The position numbers and the translations under genes were made by a program. The notes beneath the pieces were generated by a model. The model was not told the DNA's origin, ran no database searches, and saw nothing but the letters and a program-made list of their open reading frames with translations. Shown here in pieces: positions 57,301 through 64,000 of a stretch of DNA of 64,000 bases. This stretch comes from Sinorhizobium sp. RAC02 (GTDB taxonomy: Bacteria; Pseudomonadota; Alphaproteobacteria; Rhizobiales; Rhizobiaceae), in the NCBI RefSeq assembly GCF_001713395.1, contig NZ_CP016450.1, positions 2,294,001 through 2,358,000 of the forward strand. The letters run 5' to 3'. Within the stretch, counting starts at the first letter, position 1; every line of letters starts with the position of its first letter.

Positions 57301-58502
57301 CAGGCCCCCGTGGCGGTTGGCGGTGGCATTACAGCCGCTGTTGCTGTCGGCGCCGGTGGTATGGGAAAAGCTTGGACCGAGCGCGAAGCCGCGAAGAACC
57401 GGGCGAAGGATTCGATTGCGCCAAGGGTGAAGTTTCCGTCACTATCGAGATAGGTCGACCTTATCGGCCCCCAATCCCTATTCGGAAGTTCGACCGGTGC
57501 TTTCCATGCACCGCGGATGCCGTTCACTTTGGCCTGGTCACGCGCGTAAACGCTAAAATTCGGCAGGCGGCGCGCGAGATCGCATGCTGGCCCCTCCTCC
57601 TCAATAACCTTGTACTGGAACGCGAAGACGCTTGAGGATGGATTCGCTGCGAGCGCTTCATCCAACCGGGCTGCGATATGTGCGTCGGCAAAGGAGAAGC
57701 CGATAGAGACCAGCAACGTATCTGGAGTGAGCAAGAACGCACGAAGGCGATCGAGCAACGCTGCGTATGGCGCTTTCTGTGTCTGATCGTATTTGAGATG
57801 TTCGGGGAAGACGAGGTGACTTGCCGAGCTTTGGCCCGTCCGGATCACTTCCCCCTTTGGGCTCGCACGCCAGCCGAGTGAGCCATGGAGCTTCCATAGC
57901 CGGGTCCATCGCGCGGGAAGGTCGCTGCGCGACACTGATACGGGGTCAAAGAACGGTTCACGGCCGCCCGTGAAGCCATCGAAATACGGCGCTCGCACGG
58001 ACTCGAACGCCTCTTCGAACAGCAAGTCGTAGTTCGTGGTGAAAATCTCGACAGGATAGTCACGCATTGTGCCCGTGATCCACTTCACGAGATTAGCATA
58101 AGCCGATCCGGTCTCCGGCAATCGGACGTCCACGATCTTGCCGATCTCGGTGCAGATCGCTTCGCCGAAAGTGGCAAAGCCCGGGCCATCAAGGTCGTGG
58201 ACTTTTGCCGATCCGATCACTTTGCTCAAAGAGCGAATTCGAGAAAGGATCGTCTCGATGTCGTGCTGCGCAAGTTCCGCTTTCAGGCCATTGATCTGTT
58301 GTTCATAGGTGGGTGCGAGCGTGGTGAGAACTTGATCAGTTAGCCCCACGACCGCTGGGATAAGGGGATAAGTGCCATCAGGTTTCGCCATGCCCGCAGA
58401 AGCTCCGGCGCCAACCAACAGCCCGATCCGCTTGCGGCCCTGAGCGATAATCGTCCGAAGTGCAGCCATGTATTGATCAGGATTATGAACACTAACAGTC
58501 AA
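57300..58502 (-). CDS. SIR2-domain NADase of a SIR2-HerA defence system
   Basis: This protein of about 400 residues has a SIR2 fold: IGLLVGAGASAGMAK (residues 27-40, NAD-binding Gly loop), VEIFTTNYDLLFEEAF (about 151-166) and KLHGSLGW (His about 205). LVSIGFSFADAHI near residue 284 closes the Rossmann part. NAD hydrolysis on phage sensing is the known role of this arrangement. I start at the TTG at 58502 behind GGGGGAGC; an ATG at 58541 is the alternative but lacks a ribosome site. It is coupled to herA. Confidence 0.88.
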   Translation of the reverse strand: MTVSVHNPDQYMAALRTIIAQGRKRIGLLVGAGASAGMAKPDGTYPLIPAVVGLTDQVLTTLAPTYEQQINGLKAELAQHDIETILSRIRSLSKVIGSAKVHDLDGPGFATFGEAICTEIGKIVDVRLPETGSAYANLVKWITGTMRDYPVEIFTTNYDLLFEEAFESVRAPYFDGFTGGREPFFDPVSVSRSDLPARWTRLWKLHGSLGWRASPKGEVIRTGQSSASHLVFPEHLKYDQTQKAPYAALLDRLRAFLLTPDTLLVSIGFSFADAHIAARLDEALAANPSSSVFAFQYKVIEEEGPACDLARRLPNFSVYARDQAKVNGIRGAWKAPVELPNRDWGPIRSTYLDSDGNFTLGAIESFARFFAASRSVQAFPIPPAPTATAAVMPPPTATGA

Positions 58503-58710
58503 CTTAGCTCCCCCGACGCTAGCATTGCACTCCCGCCGCAAGCTACGAGTGCATCATTTCACGATCGATCTCGCGCGTCTATATTGATCGTTTGCGAAGG
58601 CTGTCATTATTAACTTGGATCGCTGAAAAACGACGACTTTGACGATCATTTCGTTGACATTGAACGACTGGGATCGGGGTGCACCAATGACAGGCAATAT
58701 TTTTTAGTGA

Positions 58711-60063
58711 CTACCCAAATGGTCCTGTTGGGAGGCAGGCTAGGTGGTTCATTGCCTGCTCGCCGGAAGCGTGAGTAGCGGCTTCAAAGGACTGGAGAAA
58801 GTCGTCCGCACTGGCAATGCAGGTCGCCAGGCCGAACCGTTCGCGGACAATCTGGTCCATTGGGTCATCGATTAGCGAAACATACAGGGCAGGACCGCCG
58901 CCACGCCGAGTCAGCACGCGCCGAGCATTTTCATCACGTAGCGAATGGCCCACTATCACGACTGGGCGGCCGCCGATCGCGGAAGCCACATCGTCCCAAT
59001 ATTGATTGTCTTTGCGCGCGCGCGCGGCGTCATCCTCAGTTATAACCAGTGCAGAAGGAAACCCAATCCACCCATCCACCTGAAAGATTGTCACCTCTGA
59101 CCCGGCACCTCTGATTTCACCGTGCGGGGAACGGACAGTGTACTTTACGTCTTTGGCTAGGCAGGCTCGCTCGAAGAGGTCGTCGTAGTTGGTAGTTACG
59201 ATGTGGCGGAACGTAGAAACTGCTGCAAGATGCCCCGCTGTCGGCACGGCCCCCTGCGCCGTGTCGAACGCCTGGACAACCGTGCGTTCCAGCTCGGCAC
59301 GGCCGAAGCGGCGTTCAAGCACCGACGCCACATCGGCGAAACGATGGCGCGCAAGGAGGCTCTCGCCATCCGCATCCAGCGAAAGCCGAGATCCGAACAA
59401 CTCAGTCATGACCGCCGCTGTAGGCAAACCCGAAGAAACTGACACTCCGGCGCCTGCGAAGAGCACAGGGTCGCGGCCGACGAAACCTTCCGGTAGAGGC
59501 ACCCTCTCGAAAGCAACGCGAGGCCCTCCGGTCAGGAAGCGAGGCCTAGGTCGCGGCCGAGCCGCCATCTCGCGAAGCAACGAGCTCTGAAAAAGGTCGA
59601 GCAAAGTGTTGCCGACCTTTCTGCTGAGTTCGTCAATCCAGTCGAACTCCTGTCGAAATCGGCCAGCCTCCCAATCGCCGACCTCACGCCGGAAAGCATC
59701 CCGCGCATTCGCGTCATGGGTATCGCGAGGTGAATCGTAGGAAAGGCGCTTGAAGAATGGTAGAATCGGGAGCCTTAATGAGTTCGCATAGTGCGCCTCC
59801 ATGTGCGTCACCGACTGGCCCTCTCCCCCTCCAGGTCCAGTGGTTGGGATCCAGCCATAGCTCTCGCCGCTCAACAGAATGAAAAGATCAGACGTATCGA
59901 TCTCAGATCGGATCACATCCCAACTTGAGCGACCATCCGGATTCATGTCCTCGGCGTTAACGGGTTCTAGGTTCAACATTCGTAGGCGCTCGGCCACTGC
60001 TCGCCGCGCGTCACCGAGATCCTTCATCGTGCTACTTACGAACACGCGTAACTTGCTGGACAA
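58711..60063 (-). CDS. DUF4062-SIR2 fusion protein
   Basis: This protein of about 450 residues has two defence domains. Residues 1-160 are DUF4062, a TIR-like fold (LRVFVSSTMKDLGDARRAVA; SDLFILLSGESYGWIP). Residues 195-430 are SIR2 (DPVLFAGAGVSVSSGLP about 198; RHIVTTNYDDLFERA about 286; RPVVIVGHSLRDENARR). The start is a TTG at 60063 behind AGGAGG; an ATG at 60111 would add a basic, poorly supported leader. It lies upstream of SIR2-HerA on the same strand with a 208-base gap, and has its own likely promoter near the island end. Predicted role: infection sensor plus NADase. Confidence 0.85.
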   Translation of the reverse strand: MSSKLRVFVSSTMKDLGDARRAVAERLRMLNLEPVNAEDMNPDGRSSWDVIRSEIDTSDLFILLSGESYGWIPTTGPGGGEGQSVTHMEAHYANSLRLPILPFFKRLSYDSPRDTHDANARDAFRREVGDWEAGRFRQEFDWIDELSRKVGNTLLDLFQSSLLREMAARPRPRPRFLTGGPRVAFERVPLPEGFVGRDPVLFAGAGVSVSSGLPTAAVMTELFGSRLSLDADGESLLARHRFADVASVLERRFGRAELERTVVQAFDTAQGAVPTAGHLAAVSTFRHIVTTNYDDLFERACLAKDVKYTVRSPHGEIRGAGSEVTIFQVDGWIGFPSALVITEDDAARARKDNQYWDDVASAIGGRPVVIVGHSLRDENARRVLTRRGGGPALYVSLIDDPMDQIVRERFGLATCIASADDFLQSFEAATHASGEQAMNHLACLPTGPFG

Positions 60064-60165
60064 GCATTTCCTCCTAAGCTGCACATGCTGCCCCCTCGCG
60101 CGCCGTGTCACGACAATTAATGACCGGTTTCGGGATCCTCGCCAAGGTGTTTAAATTTCCGAATC

Positions 60166-60382
60166 GAAGGCGCGAAGCGGCCATCCGCGCGGCGACCGCG
60201 GGAACGTAAGCTTCAGCCCGAAAGCGGAAATTATTTCCGCTTCACACCCCGTATTGACTGATGCCCAAAGCCAGGGCACAAAGGTGGCATCCACGGTCGC
60301 TCGCGATGGGAAAACAGAGGGAATTTCAGGGCTTTTCTGCTAAACCTCTGAATTCATGTGAGAATCCAGGTTCCCCAGCCAA
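60166..60382. repeat. Right end of the island (intact copy of the 215-bp repeat)
   Basis: This is nearly identical to 52336-52550. It holds a 21-bp perfect dyad around the palindrome CGGAAATTATTTCCG (60225-60239), the 13-bp arm site CTGATGCCCAAAG (60258-60270) and, at its end, the 21-bp attachment core. The tRNA-like tail matches tRNA-Gln exactly. Confidence 0.82.
60362..60382 (+). repeat. attR core
   Basis: This is an exact 21-bp copy of 23627-23647, the 3' end of tRNA-Gln. It defines the right border; the next bases (ACACTT) are not tRNA-like. Confidence 0.88.
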
Positions 60383-60573
60383 ACACTTCTAGATAAAAAT
60401 CAATGCGTTAAGTGACGATCCCTCCGGGGAACTCACGCTTTTCTTGTTGCGTCCCGTTGCGCGCCATTTCCCTTGATTTTCAATGATTTCCCGCCACAGT
60501 CGGCAAATCCATGCAACATGTACTGCGACATGCGACATGGTTTTCCAACCTGCTGAAAACGGAGAGGCGGAGC

Positions 60574-60885
60574 ATGGCTGAATTATCCGAGGCGATTACG
60601 CCCGGTGCGGTGGTCGAAATTCTGGCAGCGCGGGGAGTGGTGATTTCAGAGCGAACGCTACGGGAAAGGGCACGACGAACGGGCGCATGCCGCATCATAG
60701 GACGGACGATGTTTTTCATGCCTGATGACCTCAAGCGGCTCATCGATGCGATGAGGCCGCAAGCCGTGGCTGTAGCGCCGCAAATTGGCAGGGCAATCCA
60801 GACAACGAAACCAAGTTCCGCTCTTGAGGAGGCTCGTGCGAAGCTTAAGGCACTGAAAGAACAGCAGAGGAGAAAGACTAAGTGA
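60574..60885 (+). CDS. Small helix-turn-helix-like protein next to the island border
   Basis: This is a protein of about 103 residues starting at the ATG at 60574 behind GGAGAGG. The first 60 residues (AVVEILAARGVVISERTLRE then CRIIGRTMFFMPDDLKRLID) have the shape of an excisionase or MerR-type HTH (helix-turn-helix then a beta wing), and the tail is a basic coiled coil (ALEEARAKLKALKEQQRRK). It lies just outside attR. It could belong to an older neighbouring element or serve as a recombination directionality factor. It is not recognised beyond the DNA-binding likeness. Confidence 0.65.
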   Translation: MAELSEAITPGAVVEILAARGVVISERTLRERARRTGACRIIGRTMFFMPDDLKRLIDAMRPQAVAVAPQIGRAIQTTKPSSALEEARAKLKALKEQQRRKTK

Positions 60886-61135
60886 TTTCCCCACAATCTG
60901 GCCTATCGTCAGGGGAAAACTGATCTTCCTCGCCGCCCGTAAGGAAACTTACTCGAATCCGACATTCAAGCACACCCTCACCAAAGGGTGGATGCTTGCG
61001 CTTCAATCACTCACGCATATGGTAGGGTGATTGTGGCTGCAGGGGTAAATCGGAGAAAACCGAATTATCGTGCGCTTACCAAAGGGCGTGCGGGATACCG
61101 CAGCTCTCGCGACCGACCGAGCGGCGAGCCTAAAC

Positions 61136-61717
61136 CTATTTCCACTCAGCCTTCACGTCTCCAAATAGCGCGGACACTGCACGGCCTATATCACGGTGGT
61201 GGATATGACCTTTGCACCAATTGGCTTTCTTGAAGTACCCCTTACTTCTAATCATCTTATCAAGATCTGGCATGGTGTAGTTCAATTCGCGGCACCGTGC
61301 TCGGATTTGGTCAAGCACGACAACACCGGTGGGCTTGAATAATTTTGGGGCGCGACGAATGCCATGACGTTTAGCCAAATCGCCCACTTGATCCCACGTA
61401 CGGCCCGGCAGAAGCGCCAAAAGTTTCTCCCTGTCTCCCGCAGGGTACAGGCGCCGCACAATCGATAGCTCCTTTGCCGTGTAGGGAGGTCTTTCTTTTA
61501 CAACCCCCAGAGTTCTCGCGCGAGTGCGACAAGCGGAGTACGTGCGATGAGGCAACTCTGTAAGTATGGCGACGTAGTTTGGATAAAGACGCTTTATAAG
61601 TTCATCCTCAACAGCAGACCAAAGCTTGTCGCCACTCATGTTCACCCCCTCCCGCCTCATCTTTTTCCGCGCACGCTCCCCTGAAGCAACATTTCGAGCG
61701 AAATAAGCAAGTGACAT
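61136..61717 (-). CDS. SANT/Myb-like DNA-binding protein
   Basis: This 193-residue protein starts at the ATG at 61717 behind GAGGAGG. Residues 30-75 form a SANT/Myb-like three-helix unit (LWSAVEDELIKRLYPNYVAI then LPHRTYSACRTRARTLGV). A second such unit follows near 80-125 (TAKELSIVRRLYPAGDREKL; LLPGRTWDQVGDLAKRHG), and the C-terminal part is a further helical domain with basic residues. Such proteins are frequent in rhizobial islands and phage remnants. The role is probably DNA binding; the regulated target is unknown. Confidence 0.7.
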   Translation of the reverse strand: MSLAYFARNVASGERARKKMRREGVNMSGDKLWSAVEDELIKRLYPNYVAILTELPHRTYSACRTRARTLGVVKERPPYTAKELSIVRRLYPAGDREKLLALLPGRTWDQVGDLAKRHGIRRAPKLFKPTGVVVLDQIRARCRELNYTMPDLDKMIRSKGYFKKANWCKGHIHHRDIGRAVSALFGDVKAEWK

Positions 61718-62114
61718 GATCCGCACCTCCTCGCTGGAGGAGAGCGCAATCGACCCGCTTTTCCAAATCAAAAGAGTCGGTTTTCCTTGTTTTTCACAGG
61801 CTGTCTCCTGGGCGTATCCGGCGGTTTCCACGATAACTTGGGGGATTGCCTGAGGGGAGCCCGAGCAATTTCGAGGAGAGCCGTATTGCAAACTAGTGCG
61901 CACGACCAAACGATCGTTAGGAGATGCGAGGACAGCATGGGCGTGTGGAAGCACGATGCGAAAGAATGACCTGCCGACCGATCTAGGATTCTTTTTTCCT
62001 CCCGTTGACTCAGATTGGGATCGGAACATATTGAGAACATACCGGCGATGCGGCCGCCAATCTGAAACTCAATGACCAATGCCTGCTGTGGCATAGACAC
62101 AGGAGAACGAAGAC
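61718..62114. other. Gap with no convincing gene
   Basis: Nearly 400 bases lie between the divergent SANT-like gene and the small-gene cluster. Short frames exist on both strands but lack ribosome sites and coding character. The region should hold promoters for both sides. I see no repeat or hairpin that stands out. Confidence 0.4.
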
Positions 62115-62312
62115 GTGCGCCCGCTTGAAAGACAACGAGAAGAGACCAGCGAGATCGACGAGGCGCTGGCTTGGCACGATGGGAACGCCCGCGCTGCAAT
62201 TGCCACTCTGCTGGCGGATTGCGCTTATTTGCGCTGGCAGCTTGAGCTTGCCGGGCGGGCCTTGAGTCCCGGCTTTACCCGCGGCTGGCGGCCACACACC
62301 GACCGGGAGTGA
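62115..62312 (+). CDS. Small accessory protein 1
   Basis: This 65-residue protein starts at GTG behind AGGAG. A short acidic helix (ERQREETSEIDEALAWHDGN) leads into a second helix (AAIATLLADCAYLRWQLELA) and a basic tail. The next start overlaps its stop (GTGA), so it is the first gene of a coupled row of small genes of the type carried by rhizobial islands and phages. No function is assigned. Confidence 0.55.
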   Translation: MRPLERQREETSEIDEALAWHDGNARAAIATLLADCAYLRWQLELAGRALSPGFTRGWRPHTDRE

Positions 62313-62581
62313 GAAAGGTGGAAACGTTAGGTGAAGCCTGGGAGGCTGGTTGGGCCGTTTCCGCGGTCTGCCATGGCGGCATGATCGATCTCGGCCACAA
62401 AAGTCACAAGAAATGCGACTGGAAACATGAACTGGATATGCCGACGCTGCTGGCCGCGAAAGGGCGGAAATTCCCGGTTTGCGACCTTGCAATGAAAGTG
62501 CGCTGTCCGCGTTGCGGCATCCTTGGCCTGCGGCTGATGTTTTACGTTCCGAGTGGGCACGACAGGAAGGTGGGAAGATGA
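62309..62581 (+). CDS. Small cysteine-rich protein, probable zinc ribbon
   Basis: This is a 90-residue protein with a GTG start overlapping the preceding gene by 4 bases. Cysteines at about 21, 36, 58, 66 and 69 (CHGG; KKCDWKH; VCDLAMKVRCPRCG) fit a zinc-binding ribbon. An early GWAVSAVCHGGMIDLGHKSH segment is distinctive. The likely role is nucleic-acid or protein binding. It is followed by another short gene with a 4-base overlap. Confidence 0.58.
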   Translation: MRKVETLGEAWEAGWAVSAVCHGGMIDLGHKSHKKCDWKHELDMPTLLAAKGRKFPVCDLAMKVRCPRCGILGLRLMFYVPSGHDRKVGR

Positions 62582-62910
62582 GCAGGCGCAAGGGGGAACT
62601 GACCAGCGCTGGCATCGACAGCGGATGGCCGCATCAGATTGCGCGGCTGGCCTCGCTCGGGACGATGGAGCAGGGTGATGTCATCGCGAAATTCTGCTCT
62701 AGCTTGTCGCTTTGCCCGCGCGGTCACAGCGTCGTTTGGGAAGCCGAATGGCATCGGGTCTATTGCTTTGCCAAGCTGGAGGATGCGGAGGCCTTCCTGG
62801 CTCACTTCGGCGGAGAGTGGTTCGATCCCCGCGATCGTGGCCGAGGTCATAAGTGGCACTTTTGGTATAAGGGAAGGGCAAAGGAGAAGCGGAATGGCAG
62901 GGGCAGGTAA
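62578..62910 (+). CDS. Small accessory protein 3
   Basis: This is a 110-residue protein starting at the ATG at 62578 (ribosome site GGAAGG), inside the previous gene by 4 bases. A CPRGHSVVWEAEWHRVYCFA segment and FLAHFGGEWFDPRDRGRGHK suggest a small alpha/beta domain, and the C-terminal tail is very basic (RAKEKRNGRGR). I do not recognise a family. The overlap of 17 bases with the next gene supports coupled expression. Confidence 0.55.
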   Translation: MSRRKGELTSAGIDSGWPHQIARLASLGTMEQGDVIAKFCSSLSLCPRGHSVVWEAEWHRVYCFAKLEDAEAFLAHFGGEWFDPRDRGRGHKWHFWYKGRAKEKRNGRGR

Positions 62911-63136
62911 ATTGATCGTGCTCGCAGCATTCACAAAGACTGACGATGGGAAGTTGGTGCCGGCCTTTGATCCGCGCCAGGTCGACACGGAAGAGCGAGC
63001 GATTCGCGAAGCGAGGCTCATGGCGAGCCATTATGCCGGCGTGCTGGCGTGGAGCCGCGATGCAGACCCGGCGCTAGGCGATTATGGCCCGCCGTCGATC
63101 CTGTTTCAGGCCGGCGAGATTCCAGTGATGGAGTGA
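62894..63136 (+). CDS. Small accessory protein 4
   Basis: This is an 80-residue protein starting at the ATG at 62894 behind AAGGAGAAGCGG. It reads KLIVLAAFTKTDDGKLVPAF and then a helix (ERAIREARLMASHYAGVLAW), ending GDYGPPSILFQAGEIPVME. A small alpha/beta fold is probable. It is the fourth gene of the coupled row and is otherwise unassigned. Confidence 0.55.
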   Translation: MAGAGKLIVLAAFTKTDDGKLVPAFDPRQVDTEERAIREARLMASHYAGVLAWSRDADPALGDYGPPSILFQAGEIPVME

Positions 63137-63139
63137 GCC

Positions 63140-63283
63140 GTGGACCGAGAGGAGGCAGGAAGCCCGACGGGTGCTGTGAACGGGAGGGCATCATATGTCT
63201 GCTTGGAAGCCAGCAAAAGGAAAGTCCTTCTTGATTTCATCGATCTGTCGCTGCTGATCCGAAAATTGCGAAATGAAGCTTAG
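63140..63283 (+). CDS. Possible small protein 5
   Basis: A 47-residue frame starts with GTG three bases after the previous stop, with GGAG upstream. Its C-terminal half (RKVLLDFIDLSLLIRKLRNE) reads as an amphipathic helix. Coupled position supports it, but the small size and lack of homology leave it uncertain. Confidence 0.35.
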   Translation: MDREEAGSPTGAVNGRASYVCLEASKRKVLLDFIDLSLLIRKLRNEA

Positions 63284-63357
63284 GAGCAGGACATTGACGC
63301 TCCAAGTCCGATCGGGCAAGTTGATCTTAACGAACAAATGTCGAATGGGTTAGGGCT

Positions 63358-64000
63358 ATGGCAGAATTCTCAGTGTTTGGCGCCGCTGGCGTCGATATGC
63401 GAAACATTGATTTCCATTTAATTTATGGCGCAGATTTAGCAGAGTCTGGGCCAGGCGACTACGAATCTGAGTGGCTCAATTTTGTTGACGCGGTGTCTTA
63501 CCCGGAAATCGCATATGAATTGCGCGGCTGGTTCGTTTACTCTGTCGATGAACTGACACTAGATGTAGATTTTTTGTCGTCGTCGTATGTTTCCTTTATA
63601 AGAGCTTCATGGATGGAAACTGATGATGATCTCGATTTCATTGAGGGACTCTACGAGATCAAAGGATTTGAGCTAAACTACACTTATTTCGACGGGAGCA
63701 TGACGTCCGAGAGTGTGGCCGAGATTATTTTTCAGTACTCTGACAGGATAGACGGTTCTTCAGGTAGTGACTATCTGATGGGGTACGGAGGCCGAGACAC
63801 GCTGTTTGGCGACGGGGGCAATGACACCCTTAATGGCGGCAGCGGCTCGGACGTCATGCTGGGCGATACTGGGGACGACGTTTACATCGTCGATTCGTAT
63901 CGGGACGTCGCGTGGGAATACGAGAATGACGGCCTAGATACAGTCAAAAGCTCCGTAAGCTATGAACTCTCAAACAACGTCGAGCGCTTGATCCTTACTG
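63358..64000 (+). CDS. RTX-type calcium-binding repeat protein (partial, cut by window end)
   Basis: The ATG at 63358 opens a frame still open at base 64000 (214 residues seen). The first 140 residues are acidic and unrecognised. Then come hemolysin-type nonapeptide repeats of the GGxGxD kind (GYGGRDTLFGDGGNDTLNGG, then SGSDVMLGDTGDDVYIVDS), which bind calcium in a beta roll. Such proteins are usually exported by type I secretion through a C-terminal signal that is beyond the window. It is A+T-richer than the core genes, suggesting transfer. Confidence 0.82.
   Translation, partial: MAEFSVFGAAGVDMRNIDFHLIYGADLAESGPGDYESEWLNFVDAVSYPEIAYELRGWFVYSVDELTLDVDFLSSSYVSFIRASWMETDDDLDFIEGLYEIKGFELNYTYFDGSMTSESVAEIIFQYSDRIDGSSGSDYLMGYGGRDTLFGDGGNDTLNGGSGSDVMLGDTGDDVYIVDSYRDVAWEYENDGLDTVKSSVSYELSNNVERLILT

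Larger units (their letters stand above)
23627..60382. mobile_element. Integrated defence-rich genomic island in tRNA-Gln
   Basis: The segment is bounded by a 21-bp direct repeat that begins GAATCCAGGTTCCCCAGCC, at 23627-23647 (3' end of tRNA-Gln) and 60362-60382. A tyrosine recombinase lies right inside the left end, and a 13-bp candidate arm site (CTGATGCCCAAAG) is present at both ends. The cargo is almost all restriction or abortive-infection-type genes. There are no phage structural, conjugation or replication genes, so it is an integrative island rather than a prophage or ICE. Two internal right-end-like sequences (52336-52550 and 46554-46600) suggest growth by repeated insertion. Confidence 0.88.

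Noticed and set aside
23627..60382. Prophage or conjugative element
   Set aside because: No capsid, tail, terminase, lysis, relaxase or type IV secretion genes are visible among the cargo.

Overview
The window is chromosomal DNA of an alphaproteobacterium, most likely a member of the Rhizobiaceae (Rhizobium/Agrobacterium/Shinella-type). This rests on high G+C, rhizobial families (DUF3422, DUF1127, DUF937, plant-type GshA) and the gene content around rsmE-gshA, guaB and rlmE-ppx. The genus cannot be fixed from the sequence alone.

Bases 1-23646 are core chromosome: a partial gene, a secreted protein, DUF3422, a GntR/FCD regulator with a visible operator, a NUDIX hydrolase, Pit phosphate transporter, rsmE, gshA, a DUF937 protein, an A+T-richer HNH nuclease that looks inserted, a chemotaxis receptor, a divergent DUF1127/LysR pair, an acetyltransferase, small exported proteins, a dienelactone hydrolase, MAPEG, guaB, a metallo-hydrolase, an MFS pump, a VOC protein, rlmE, a Ppx/GppA phosphatase and tRNA-Gln(CTG).

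Bases 23627-60382 are a genomic island of about 36.7 kb integrated into the 3' end of that tRNA gene. A 21-bp direct repeat of the tRNA end marks both borders. A tyrosine recombinase lies just inside the left border, and a 13-bp candidate arm site is shared by both ends. The island is a defence island built of modules: (i) a second large recombinase with a small partner, and a six-gene set with a DUF3102-like protein, a PD-(D/E)XK nuclease, a small basic protein, an FtsH split into separate AAA+ and lid/M41-protease genes, and an RNase H-fold DUF429-like protein, which is the best candidate for an undescribed system; (ii) an HNH nuclease; (iii) a type I restriction operon hsdM-hsdS-FRG-hsdR; (iv) a DUF4917 SIR2-like protein; (v) McrBC, with a divergent TIR-like protein and a DUF2971 protein; (vi) a DUF4062-SIR2 fusion, SIR2-HerA with a KTSC protein, and a trio of helical protein, PD-(D/E)XK nuclease and HEPN-like protein.

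Two features tie the modules together. A ~215-bp right-end segment is present twice (52336-52550 and 60166-60382), with a shorter third relic at 46554-46600, which suggests stepwise accretion at one attachment site. A 15-bp palindrome CGGAAAT-N-ATTTCCG occurs five times, always between modules. At least five proteins are predicted or plausible NAD-directed effectors or sensors.

Beyond 60383 lie a small helix-turn-helix-like protein, a SANT/Myb-like protein, a run of tightly packed small accessory genes (62115-63283) and the start of an RTX-type calcium-binding protein cut by the window end.
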